64,000 nt of DNA from Gimesia sp. (GTDB lineage Bacteria > Planctomycetota > Planctomycetia > Planctomycetales > Planctomycetaceae): positions 62,001 to 126,000 of the forward strand of contig PAJV01000028.1 of assembly GCA_002706765.1 (NCBI GenBank), given 5' to 3'. Shown here one piece after another: positions 1 to 8,650 of the stretch (within the stretch, counting starts at the first letter, position 1; each line of letters opens with the position of its first letter). The position numbers were made by a program, and so were the translations under genes. The notes under the pieces are model-generated. The model saw only the letters and a list, made by a program, of their open reading frames with translations, ran no database searches and was not told the DNA's origin.

Positions 1-1
1 T

Positions 2-934
2 GTGAAAATCCCAGCGACCGAAATTCAGGGTGACAATCCGGGCACCAGCTTCGACCAGTCGTCGTGCCATGAGGAAGTGCTCCAGGTTTCTTGGGGCACC
101 ATCACCGAAGTTTTTCGGATCCCCTTTTCCATAGCGTTCGCGGACGGCAGGATCTTCCTGCGAGAGGTCGAGCGCGTTGACCAGTCGATTGGAAGTCAGG
201 ATGTTGAACACCTGCTGATTCATATCGTCCATGCCCTGCATGGAACCGCTGGCGTCGGCTTCGCGTTTGAACTGATCAAAGGAGGCCAGCAGTTGTTTGC
301 GGTCGTTCAAGCGTGATTCGTCGATGCCGTTCAGAACCATGTTCTTGCGTGATGGGCCGGAAGGACGAAACGCGGAATTGCTGACTCCCAGAAAACCGGG
401 TAACCCGGGCGAGCCATAGGGGGGATGTCCCGTGTCAGGCGACAGACCGACGAACGGCGGGACAGCGGGATTGGCAGGCCCCTGAAGTTTTGAAACGACC
501 GAACCAATCGAAGGCCAGCCACCGGCCGGCTGATTGCGGGTGGTACGACCCGTGTAACAGATGAAGGAATCGTGGGCTCCATTGGGGGAGCCATGCACCG
601 AACGCAGGGGAATGATTTTATCGGCGATATTCCCCAGGCGTGGCAGGTGTTCGCAAATCTGGAATCCGGGCACCCGTGTTTCGATCGGTCGGAACTCGCC
701 TCGAATTTCTGCCGGGGCATCCATTTTCAGGTCATACATGTCCTGGTGCGAGGGGGCACCGCACATGTAAATCATGATGACTGCTTTTTGGCGTTTGCTG
801 CTGCCTGACTGAGACTCTGCCTGGAGTAACTGAGGCAGGCTCATGCCACCTAAACCCAGTGCGCCAATTTTCAGGATTTCCCGTCGTGAAACACGATCAC
901 AGAGCTTAGTCTCTGGTCCCCAGATTGACAGCAT
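2..934 (-). CDS. DUF1501 family secreted protein, C-terminus cut by window edge
   Basis: The reverse strand is open from an ATG at 934 to the window edge, giving 311 residues without a stop. The N-terminus carries a Tat-type signal (SRREILKIGALGLGG) and then the DUF1501 hallmarks: a stretch reading MIYMCGAPSHQDMYDLK, a conserved Arg/Val-rich core with GSPNGAHDSF, and FGRWDFH at the cut end. DUF1501 proteins are sulfatase-like proteins that are very numerous in planctomycetes and are usually paired with a cytochrome-like DUF1549/DUF1553 partner; none is visible on this side of the edge. The biochemical role is unknown. A paralogue lies at 52982-54418. The family assignment is firm; the function is not. 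Confidence 0.9.
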   Translation of the reverse strand, partial: MLSIWGPETKLCDRVSRREILKIGALGLGGMSLPQLLQAESQSGSSKRQKAVIMIYMCGAPSHQDMYDLKMDAPAEIRGEFRPIETRVPGFQICEHLPRLGNIADKIIPLRSVHGSPNGAHDSFICYTGRTTRNQPAGGWPSIGSVVSKLQGPANPAVPPFVGLSPDTGHPPYGSPGLPGFLGVSNSAFRPSGPSRKNMVLNGIDESRLNDRKQLLASFDQFKREADASGSMQGMDDMNQQVFNILTSNRLVNALDLSQEDPAVRERYGKGDPKNFGDGAPRNLEHFLMARRLVEAGARIVTLNFGRWDFH

Positions 935-1439
935 CGAAATTCCTTTCTCAAGGACAGGCAGGAGTATAGTGGAGCAATTGTGGTGAGCTAATTTGGTGTG
1001 GATCAATGATCAAGGAACATTGATGTGTTCAATTGTAGCACTTCCAGCCGGGGAATTCCAAGCCCAAATCCAGAAAGTGAGACTCTGAAACGAGAAATTC
1101 GTTCGTAGCAGATTCTTCATATTTTATCGACTCTCAAGGGGAATTCAGTGGTGGGCAACTGGATCACGCCGCAAAGAGCGGATTGCTGAAATGGTTTCTT
1201 CAGTCGTTAAAGTCAGGTATTTTCGCCCGTATTGACATTGAGAAATTAAGTTGAGATCAAGACTTTCGATGGCGCAAAATTTCAAGAATTCTGCTGAGAA
1301 CTCCAGAAATAATTTGAAATTTTGAACAGGGTTGCGAAAATAGCATCCAGGGCAAAGAAAATACCATGGTTTAAGTTCAGGAAATAGAAAGCGTTTATTT
1401 ACAGAGAGATTCTGACTGTCATTGATCGGGAGATCGAAA
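935..1439. other. Intergenic region between divergent genes
   Basis: About 500 bases between the DUF1501 gene (leftward) and the cfa-like gene (rightward). It must hold both promoters. I see no RNA gene, repeat or terminator in it. A 112-codon reverse-strand reading frame here has no family likeness and is taken as noise. Confidence 0.5.
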
Positions 1440-2804
1440 GTGAATCCAACCAGGTCTGACTCAACATCCCAATATGCCCCCACAGAAAAATCATCCGATG
1501 ACCAGCCTGCGAGCTTGAAAGGCCAGGCAGTGCTGCCTGAGCTTTCCGCCAGCTCGGTTCTGCCTCCACCTCAATCGGGGGCAACTGCCTTTGACCGCTG
1601 GCTGATGCGGACCATGCTGAAGCAGGCGGGGAATCCGGAAATCGAGGTTGTTTTATGGGATCAGTCGGTGATCAGCACTTCCCCTGTCCCTCCCCGGTCG
1701 CGTGCCGTGATTCACAATCGCAGTACACTCTATAAGATGCTGATCGATCCCAGCCTGTATTTTGGAGATGGCTATTCTCAAGGGCAGATCGATGTGGAAG
1801 GGGGACTGGTTACTTTCAATGAAGCCATTGATCAATGCACGCATGTCGTTGATACCAAGCATTTTTATCGAGACGGATTGCGAAGCGGCCTGACATGGTT
1901 GAAACGGAATACGATTGATGCCGCCCGCAGCAATATCCATCATCATTACGATATCGGGAATGCTTTTTATCAGCTCTGGCTGGATGAGCAACTGGCTTAT
2001 ACCTGTGCTTACTTTGCGGATCCAAAGATGTCTCTGGAAGAAGCACAAATCGCCAAAATGGATCATGTCTGTCGCAAGGTCGGTCTCAAAGCCGGTGATA
2101 CTGTCGTTGAGGCAGGCTGTGGCTGGGGGGCCCTGGCGATACACATGGCGAAGTATTACGGCGTCAAGGTCAGGGCATTTAATATCTCCAAAGAACAGCT
2201 GGCTTACGCGCGTGATCGAGCGCAGCAGGAAGGTCTGTCGCAGCAGGTGGAGTTTGTGGAAGACGACTGGCGAAATATTACCGGTACCTGCGATGCGTTC
2301 GTCTCTGTGGGTATGCTGGAACATGTCGGCCTGAAAAACTATCGGCGGCTGGGAGAAGTGATTTCCGGCTGTCTAAGTCCACAGGGCCGTGGTCTGATTC
2401 ATTCCATCGGCTGTAATTCGCCGCGCACACTGGACAGTTGGACGACACGCCGCATTTTTCCGGGTGCCCATGTGCCCAGCTTAAGTGAAATGATGCAGAT
2501 CTTTGAACCCCAGAAATTCTCAGTCTTGGATGTGGAAAATATTCGACTGCATTATGCGATGACACTGGAACACTGGCTGCAGCGGTATGAGCAGAATCTT
2601 GATCAGGTCAGAGAGATGTTTGACGAAAACTTTATCCGCACCTGGCGTCTGTATCTGTCTGCTTCCATTGCCGCGTTCCGTTCGGGGTCTCTGCAACTCT
2701 TTCAAGTCGTCTTTACAAACGGCAACAATAATGAAATCCCCTGGACTCGTGCAGGACTGTACGCGCAGGAACGGGGAGAGTCCAGGATTGGTGAGCAGAC
2801 GTAA
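1440..2804 (+). CDS. cfa: Cyclopropane-fatty-acyl-phospholipid synthase family methyltransferase
   Basis: A SAM-dependent methyltransferase of the CFA/mycolic acid synthase family, 454 residues. It transfers a methyl group to the double bond of an unsaturated acyl chain in membrane phospholipid. Visible signs are the SAM motif VVEAGCGWGALAIHMA at about residues 221-236, the family stretch YDIGNAFYQLWLD just before it, and the downstream VSVGMLEHVG. The N-terminal 110 residues match the extra domain of bacterial Cfa. I chose GTG 1440 because GGGAG at 1428-1432 lies 7 bases upstream; a TTG at 1422 is the alternative. The next gene starts inside its stop codon, so the two are co-translated. The product may be a cyclopropane, methyl-branched or methylene fatty acid; sequence alone does not decide. 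Confidence 0.85.
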   Translation: MNPTRSDSTSQYAPTEKSSDDQPASLKGQAVLPELSASSVLPPPQSGATAFDRWLMRTMLKQAGNPEIEVVLWDQSVISTSPVPPRSRAVIHNRSTLYKMLIDPSLYFGDGYSQGQIDVEGGLVTFNEAIDQCTHVVDTKHFYRDGLRSGLTWLKRNTIDAARSNIHHHYDIGNAFYQLWLDEQLAYTCAYFADPKMSLEEAQIAKMDHVCRKVGLKAGDTVVEAGCGWGALAIHMAKYYGVKVRAFNISKEQLAYARDRAQQEGLSQQVEFVEDDWRNITGTCDAFVSVGMLEHVGLKNYRRLGEVISGCLSPQGRGLIHSIGCNSPRTLDSWTTRRIFPGAHVPSLSEMMQIFEPQKFSVLDVENIRLHYAMTLEHWLQRYEQNLDQVREMFDENFIRTWRLYLSASIAAFRSGSLQLFQVVFTNGNNNEIPWTRAGLYAQERGESRIGEQT

Positions 2805-3931
2805 TGTTATCTGATGGCTGCGATATTCTGATTGTGGGGGGAGGGCCGGCCGGTTCGTCCTGCGCCTGGGGCTTACGTGATTCAGGACTGGATGTTCTGA
2901 TTCTCGATCAGGCCACATTTCCACGAGATAAAGTATGTGCCGGCTGGATTACGCCGGCAGTCGCTGAACTGCTGGACCTGGATTTAGCCGAATATCAAAA
3001 ATCACATGTCCTGCAACCGATTACCCGCTTTCGGACCGGGATCATCGGTGGGGCTGCTGTGCAAACTGAATATGCGCAGACTGTCAGCTATGGCATTCGG
3101 CGTTGTGAATTCGATGCTTATCTGTTGAATCGTTGTGGAGCGCGAACTCGACTGGGTGAGAAATTCAGTTCTCTGGAACGAATTGAAAACGGCTGGCTGG
3201 TCAATGGCTGTCTGCAGGCGAAAGTCATCATCGGCGCGGGAGGCCATTTTTGTCCGGTGGCCCGCTGGTTGAACCCGGAAAAACGCGCCGAACATTCCGT
3301 CGTACTGGCACAGGAAACCGAATTTTCTCTCACTCCGGAACAGGCAAAGAACTGCTGTGTGCAACCTGAACGTCCAGAACTTTATTTCAGTCCCGATTTA
3401 CGTGGTTATGGCTGGTGCTTTTTAAAAGATGGTTTTTTGAATGTTGGCATTGGACGCGAGGGAGAGAAAAATCTGTCCTCTGTCCGGGATGAGTTCGTGC
3501 AGTTTCTGGATTATGAAGGACGGATTCCCCGGGAGATCCTGGAGAAATTCAAGGGGCACGCCTATCGACTGTATGGCCTGGCGAAACGCACGATTATGGA
3601 TGACGGTATTTTACTGATTGGTGATGCGGCTGGCCTGGCTTCGCCTCAGAGTGGAGAGGGAATTCGGCCTGCGATTGAGTCTGGCCTGATGGCGGCAGAT
3701 GTTTTGCAGAGATGGCAGAAAGGCTATGACAAAGCGCAGCTGCAGGAGTATCAGCAGAAAATTCTGGATCGCTTTGGTCCCTGGCCTGACAAGCCTGCGG
3801 AGAGCATCGTCCCTGCTCCCCTTCGCCAGTTTCTGGGCAGGCATTTGATGTCCACACACTGGTTTACAAGAAATATTCTGCTGGGGCGCTGGTTTTTACA
3901 ACAGCATTTGCCACCCCTTGTAAGAAATTGA
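2804..3931 (+). CDS. Geranylgeranyl-reductase-family FAD-dependent oxidoreductase
   Basis: A 375-residue flavoprotein. The FAD Rossmann motif GGGPAGSSCAWGLRDSG is at residues 10-26, the family motif PRDKVCAGWITP follows at about 42-53, and the second FAD motif LLIGDAAGLASPQSGEG lies near 269-285. The middle motif GYGWCFLKDGFLNVGIG is also typical of geranylgeranyl reductases (GGR/ChlP/DGGR), which saturate C=C bonds of isoprenoid or lipid chains. The ATG overlaps the stop of the upstream methyltransferase by one base (TAATG), so the two proteins are probably made in equal amounts and act on the same lipid. Substrate is inferred only: it could reduce a methylene or olefin left by the methyltransferase, or an unrelated polyprenyl chain. 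Confidence 0.8.
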   Translation: MLSDGCDILIVGGGPAGSSCAWGLRDSGLDVLILDQATFPRDKVCAGWITPAVAELLDLDLAEYQKSHVLQPITRFRTGIIGGAAVQTEYAQTVSYGIRRCEFDAYLLNRCGARTRLGEKFSSLERIENGWLVNGCLQAKVIIGAGGHFCPVARWLNPEKRAEHSVVLAQETEFSLTPEQAKNCCVQPERPELYFSPDLRGYGWCFLKDGFLNVGIGREGEKNLSSVRDEFVQFLDYEGRIPREILEKFKGHAYRLYGLAKRTIMDDGILLIGDAAGLASPQSGEGIRPAIESGLMAADVLQRWQKGYDKAQLQEYQQKILDRFGPWPDKPAESIVPAPLRQFLGRHLMSTHWFTRNILLGRWFLQQHLPPLVRN

Positions 3932-3972
3932 AATCAGTATCACTCTATTTCCCGGGGGTCGTCATCTGATTG

Positions 3973-5703
3973 TCAGCCCAGGCGAGACCATTTGAGTTCT
4001 ATCCCCTGCTTCGTGAGTGATGTCTGAAAATCCTGAAGCTTTTGAGGTGTGTTCCGGATCTGGCGAGGCGTTGTCTGGTTGGCTATTGCATGGGCGCAGA
4101 GTGCACCGGCGGCTTCACCAATGGACCACTCTACCGGGTGCAGCCGATAGCAGCCATTGGAGATATGTGTGGTGCCTATGTTTTTGCAGCCTGGAATCAG
4201 GTTCTCCACCCGTTCCGGAATCATGGCTCCCAGGGGAATCTGGAAGGGAACGCTTCCCATGTCAATGTAATTGTCTCCGCCGGAACTGGGATGCAGGTCG
4301 AGATGGTAGTAGCCGATTCCCACCGTATCGGAGAACGGCTTTGCCAGTAGCGGTTTATGATCTTTTCCCAGCACTTTGAGGCGTTCCGAGTGAGTCAGGT
4401 CCTGTTCTTTGATTGTGGTTTCAGCGCGGATGCGACGAGATTCCCGGATATAGGGATATTTGGCCAGTCCGTCAGCAGTGCCTGTAATGTCTTTGCGCAG
4501 TCGCAGTCCGGGCCAGCCCTGCCCGCCATCAGGACGCGGTGCGGTGGTCTGCAGCCAGTATAGCAGCGAAAGACTGAGCTGTTTGGCTGCTGTGATGTGC
4601 TTTTCCCGTTCTGCGGGAGAGACATCGGTGATGTTGCCCAGCATATAATCATTTTGGGGCCAGTTGATGACGGTAATATCACTGGCGTAAGATCCGGGCG
4701 TAAAATTATTGCGGTCAATCATCCGACGGTACAGCCAGAGATTCAGCGATCGGGTCTTCGGAGCGGGGGTCTCTTTTCCACAGGGAACAAAAGAGAGTGC
4801 CTTGGGCTCTAATGTTCGAGGAGAAGAATAAGCGAGTGAGAGAAGTTTTCCTGACCAGGCTGGTGTTAAAGGGGGAGTATGATCTTTCCAGAAGTCATAC
4901 ATTTCGGGACGTTCAATGGTATGATCCTCGCCTGCCAGATGATCAATCGCGAAGCAATGCGTAAATGACTGGATGTTGCGGGGATTTGCTTTCTCGGGAG
5001 CATGCGGCTCACCGGTTTCTGACCGGGATTCTGCACCAAGAACATACTCGGTTTTTGTTAACGGGAGTAAATCCCCTTCTTCGCTGGCATCGATGAAGTA
5101 CGATGCATGCAGGGTTACAGGATGTGCTGCCCCTTGAGTCTGACAGGTGACGGCAGTGATATTATCGCCTGAGACTTCAGCAGACAGTGGTTCTGTATTG
5201 AGTAAGAGCGTCAGTTGACCACTGCTGATGGCAGGAGCCAGCATTGACTGCAGAGCGGCAATCCCGACTTTCGGTTCATGGCAGATGCGGGACACAGAAC
5301 CATTGCCCGGATTCAGGTTGGCCGTGTTACGGGCTTTGCTGGTCAACGGATAGTATTGTTTGTAATAATCTCGAATGAGTGTCCGCAGTTTTGCATAAGA
5401 CTCGGTACGGCCAAACGACTCGATCCATTGATGTTCGTCCGGGGGAACCGCCTGTTGTGAGAGCTGGCCGCCAATCCAGTCAGTCGGTTCGGTCAGAATC
5501 ACACGTGCGCCATTGCGACAGGCTGCCAGTGCAGCAGCGCAGCCTCCCAGCCCAGCCCCGATAATAACAATGTCTGCTGCCTGCTCGTGAGGTTCCGCCG
5601 CAGCCCAGGAGCGTGATTCCAGGGCATGCAGAAAATCGAGGCTGAAGATTCCAGAGCCATAGATACCGCATTGCTGTAAAAAGCGTCGTCGTTGCATACT
5701 CAT
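3973..5703 (-). CDS. Exported FAD-dependent oxidoreductase (FAD_oxidored family)
   Basis: A 576-residue flavoprotein with a twin-arginine-like export signal (QRRRFLQQCGIYGSGIF) and then the dinucleotide motif DIVIIGAGLGGCAAALAA at about residues 44-61, followed by TEPTDWIGGQLS. The C-terminal motif RLHPVEWSIGEAAGALC is characteristic of Pfam FAD_oxidored (PF12831), common and functionally undefined in planctomycetes; members sit beside sugar-degrading enzymes. An initial TTG at 5712 is possible but ATG 5703 places the RRR motif well. It is convergent with the preceding flavoprotein, with only about 40 bases between stops and no clear terminator hairpin. Likely extracytoplasmic; substrate unknown. 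Confidence 0.8.
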   Translation of the reverse strand: MSMQRRRFLQQCGIYGSGIFSLDFLHALESRSWAAAEPHEQAADIVIIGAGLGGCAAALAACRNGARVILTEPTDWIGGQLSQQAVPPDEHQWIESFGRTESYAKLRTLIRDYYKQYYPLTSKARNTANLNPGNGSVSRICHEPKVGIAALQSMLAPAISSGQLTLLLNTEPLSAEVSGDNITAVTCQTQGAAHPVTLHASYFIDASEEGDLLPLTKTEYVLGAESRSETGEPHAPEKANPRNIQSFTHCFAIDHLAGEDHTIERPEMYDFWKDHTPPLTPAWSGKLLSLAYSSPRTLEPKALSFVPCGKETPAPKTRSLNLWLYRRMIDRNNFTPGSYASDITVINWPQNDYMLGNITDVSPAEREKHITAAKQLSLSLLYWLQTTAPRPDGGQGWPGLRLRKDITGTADGLAKYPYIRESRRIRAETTIKEQDLTHSERLKVLGKDHKPLLAKPFSDTVGIGYYHLDLHPSSGGDNYIDMGSVPFQIPLGAMIPERVENLIPGCKNIGTTHISNGCYRLHPVEWSIGEAAGALCAHAIANQTTPRQIRNTPQKLQDFQTSLTKQGIELKWSRLG

Positions 5704-5893
5704 GATGTTCAAAACTATGAAGAAAAATGATTGGGATCAGGAGGGCTTGAAAGAGGAACAAGGCTCTTAACTACTGCTGTTTCGTAATGATCTTAAGTAT
5801 ATCGTGGCGAACAGGACTGTTGGAAGTGTTAAATGCAGAGATGTGAATGTTCAAGCGAGGAAAATATTTGAAGATCAACGAACAGGTAACCCT

Positions 5894-7417
5894 ATGATCT
5901 ACGCCCAATGTCTACTCTGTGTTGTGTTGATGGTAGTGCCTCGCATGCTGGTCGCTGCTGAATATTTTCAGATCCAGGTCGTCGATAAAGAATCACGAAG
6001 AGGCATCCCGCTGGTTGAACTGGAGACAGTCAATCAGATCCTGCATGTCACTGACAGTAATGGGATCGCTGCGATCAATGAGCCCGGGCTGATGAATCAG
6101 GAAGTCTACTTTTTTGTTCGCAGTCATGGATATGAATATCCTGCAGACGGGTTTGGATATCAAGGGAAAAAGATCAAGGTCACATCGGGCGGGAAAACCG
6201 TCCTGGAAATGAAGCGGGTTAATCTTGCAGAACGATTGTACCGCATCACGGGGCAAGGCATTTATCGTGACAGTCTTCTGACGGATGTCGCAGTTCCTCT
6301 GACGCAGCCTGTCTTGAATGGTAAGGTCCTTGGCTCGGACAGTGTGGTAAATGCAAAATTTCATAATCGGGTGTACTGGTTCTGGGGGGATACGAACCGG
6401 CCCGGTTATCCGCTGGGGAATTTTTCTGTGCCAGGTGCTGTTTCCGATCTGCCCGATCAGGGAGGGTTGCCAGTTGAGCAAGGCATCAATCTGAATTATT
6501 TTCTGGATGAGAATGGCTTTGCTAAGAAAACCTGCGATATGCCGGGCCCGGGACCCACCTGGATTGATGGCCTGGTAACCTTACAGGATAAACAGGGAAG
6601 CGAACGACTGTTTGCAAAATACGTTAAGATTAAAGGACTGCTGACCACGTATGAACGGGGGCTGGTCGAATTCAACGAGAAACAGAAAGCATTTGAGAAG
6701 CGCGAGGTATTTGATTTCAATGCTCCGCTTTATCCCGAGGGGCATCCGGTGAAATATCGGATGGATGATCAGGACTATATCTTGTTCGGGCAGGCAGCCC
6801 CTCTGATTCGCGTTCCGGCGAATCCTGATGCTCTGGCGGATTTGAAACAGTATGAAACCTATTCCTATGTGAAACCGGATACAGCTGCAGCCGCTGACTG
6901 GACTGTGGATCGGGATGAGGGGGGAGCATTACGCTACCAATGGCGGAAGAATGTCTCGCCCTTAACCAGCGAGCTGGAGAAAAAACTGATCCAGCAGAAC
7001 AAACTTTCAGAACAGGAACGATACTTTCAGATGCGTGACATCGAAACAAACGAGAGAATTGAGATTCAGAACAGTTCTGTTGCCTGGAACGAATATCGAG
7101 GCAAATGGACGATGATCGGGCTACAGAAATATGGGACTTCCGTACTGGGCGAGATCTGGTATTCCGAAGCGGCAAGCCCGCTGGGACCATGGAAATGGGG
7201 GCGTAAAATTGTCACGCATGACAAGTACAGTTTTTATAATCCGAAACAGCATCCCCTGTTTGCCCGTGAGAAGGGGCGTCTGATTTACTTCGAAGGGACT
7301 TATACCGCTCTGTTTTCAGGGAACGAAGTCAAAACGCCTCGCTATGATTACAATCAGATCATGTATCAGCTGGATTTGTCTGATCCGCGACTGGCGGCAG
7401 AGTTGTTCGAGAAATGA
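5894..7417 (+). CDS. Secreted protein with Cna-type/carboxypeptidase-like domain and a beta-propeller-like (DUF4185-like) region
   Basis: 507 residues from ATG 5894, which puts a signal peptide (MIYAQCLLCVVLMVVPRM, cut near VAAEY) at the very start; the open frame extends 30 codons further upstream without a credible signal. Residues about 25-110 resemble a carboxypeptidase regulatory-like beta-sandwich (VVDKESRRGIPLVELET, then TDSNGIAAI). The rest has the feature FWGDTNRPGYPLGN, which resembles the WGDT motif seen in DUF4185 and other five-bladed propeller proteins related to glycosidases. A substrate cannot be named. No operon partner is visible; the next gene is convergent. Confidence 0.55.
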   Translation: MIYAQCLLCVVLMVVPRMLVAAEYFQIQVVDKESRRGIPLVELETVNQILHVTDSNGIAAINEPGLMNQEVYFFVRSHGYEYPADGFGYQGKKIKVTSGGKTVLEMKRVNLAERLYRITGQGIYRDSLLTDVAVPLTQPVLNGKVLGSDSVVNAKFHNRVYWFWGDTNRPGYPLGNFSVPGAVSDLPDQGGLPVEQGINLNYFLDENGFAKKTCDMPGPGPTWIDGLVTLQDKQGSERLFAKYVKIKGLLTTYERGLVEFNEKQKAFEKREVFDFNAPLYPEGHPVKYRMDDQDYILFGQAAPLIRVPANPDALADLKQYETYSYVKPDTAAAADWTVDRDEGGALRYQWRKNVSPLTSELEKKLIQQNKLSEQERYFQMRDIETNERIEIQNSSVAWNEYRGKWTMIGLQKYGTSVLGEIWYSEAASPLGPWKWGRKIVTHDKYSFYNPKQHPLFAREKGRLIYFEGTYTALFSGNEVKTPRYDYNQIMYQLDLSDPRLAAELFEK

Positions 7418-7430
7418 GAATACTGACGGG

Positions 7431-7477
7431 AAATAAAAAAAACACAGAGACGAAATCGGTAGCGCCGTCTCTGTGTT
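7431..7477 (-). terminator. Intrinsic terminator serving the leftward esterase gene
   Basis: A perfect 12-bp inverted repeat (7441-7452 with 7466-7477, arms AACACAGAGACG and CGTCTCTGTGTT). On the reverse strand it is followed by a run of T residues (A-tract at 7434-7442 on the plus strand). It follows the stop of the esterase gene and could also halt transcription from the convergent gene ending at 7417. Confidence 0.8.
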
Positions 7478-7499
7478 CATGTTGTGTTGAAGATTGAAT

Positions 7500-8414
7500 T
7501 CAGGAATCTTTATTCAAAAGTTTGTCCATCAGGAATTCATCGGAAGTCGCATATTTTTTCGATTTGGAGACGCCGGGGATTAAGAGATGACACTCGGTAC
7601 CGACTTGATCGGCTTTCTCTTTCATTTTGACGCCATAGACGGGGTGATGAATTCCATGGCCTGCGTTTTCAGAAGGCAGCTTCATGTTATTGTTGTAAGT
7701 CATCAAGAGTGGAGGATCATCGGCGGTCAGGTGATTGTAAGGTGAGAATTCCTTGTAAAGTGCTTCATGCTGTTTGTAGTTCTCCATTACTTCCTGCATA
7801 CTTTTTCCGCCGACCGATTTGTAGATCATCGCATGTTTGAGAACATTGGGACCGAGCCAGGGTTCGATTACTTTAGGGTCGATTGATGTCTGTCCGCCAG
7901 CGACTGCCGCAGAAGTCACCCGCGTGGATTCCCGCAGCACCGGATCCTTGGCTTTCGGGTCAGCCAGGTCATCGTGCAGTAACAGCCACATTGAGGTGCA
8001 GGCCCCGGCACTGCCGCCTGTTAACGCGATACGCTCTTTGTCAATATTCCATTCACCGGCTTTAGAACGGATGAACTGAATGGCACGGGCGGCATCATGT
8101 ACGGGAGCGGGTAGTGGCGCTTCGCCCGTTAACCGATAATTAATTGATGCAAAGGAGATTCCCTCTTCCAGAAAAGGCTGGATGTTGCGGACACGATCTT
8201 TGTCGCCGCCAATCCAGCCGCCGCCATGAATGTAAACCAAAAGCGGGCGGGGACCAGTGCCTTCTGCCTGCCAGAAATCCAGCTTGTTCATTTTGGAGGG
8301 ACCATAGGAAACTTCTGCCTGTGTCGGTGGCGGATTGCTGGGTTTGTCGGCTGCAAGAACAATAGAAGAAATTAAGGTGAACGTGATCATCAGAGGAAAC
8401 ATGGAACGCTGCAT
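7500..8414 (-). CDS. Secreted alpha/beta hydrolase (BD-FAE-like esterase)
   Basis: 304 residues with a signal peptide (MQRSMFPLMITFTLISSIVLAAD). The oxyanion-hole motif HGGGWIGGDK lies at about residues 63-72 and the nucleophile elbow GGSAGAC near 134-140, both typical of the esterase/lipase family with HGGGW. A histidine-rich stretch GHGIHHPVYG near residue 255 probably supplies the catalytic His. Where the acid normally sits, after PPLL, the text reads MTYNNNMK, so I do not see an obvious Asp; it may come from elsewhere. AAGGAT upstream of the ATG acts as ribosome-binding site. Likely removes acyl groups from polysaccharide or small esters outside the cytoplasm. Confidence 0.8.
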   Translation of the reverse strand: MQRSMFPLMITFTLISSIVLAADKPSNPPPTQAEVSYGPSKMNKLDFWQAEGTGPRPLLVYIHGGGWIGGDKDRVRNIQPFLEEGISFASINYRLTGEAPLPAPVHDAARAIQFIRSKAGEWNIDKERIALTGGSAGACTSMWLLLHDDLADPKAKDPVLRESTRVTSAAVAGGQTSIDPKVIEPWLGPNVLKHAMIYKSVGGKSMQEVMENYKQHEALYKEFSPYNHLTADDPPLLMTYNNNMKLPSENAGHGIHHPVYGVKMKEKADQVGTECHLLIPGVSKSKKYATSDEFLMDKLLNKDS

Positions 8415-8650
8415 TTAATCATATCCTTATTAAAACGGTGTCATGTCATAAATACAGGAATGGGATCCTGGCTGCTGACAAAGATCAGTCAGTGATCCCC
8501 AGATAGCAAGCTGCTGCAGTCAAGAGTAACCGGTAGCTGGTAATCTATTCTGAGGAGTTTAATTATCCGGATCAATGGATTATGCTGGGATCTGAACCAT
8601 TTCAGTAAAAATGATCACATTCAAAATAAATCTAAGTGGAGCCAATGGAA

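Noticed and set aside
1145-1483. Reverse 112-codon frame in the cfa upstream region
   Set aside because: It overlaps the start of the cfa-like gene and has no coding character.
1653-2324. Reverse 223-codon frame inside the cfa-like gene
   Set aside because: It is antisense to a gene with clear family motifs, has no start signal and no family likeness.
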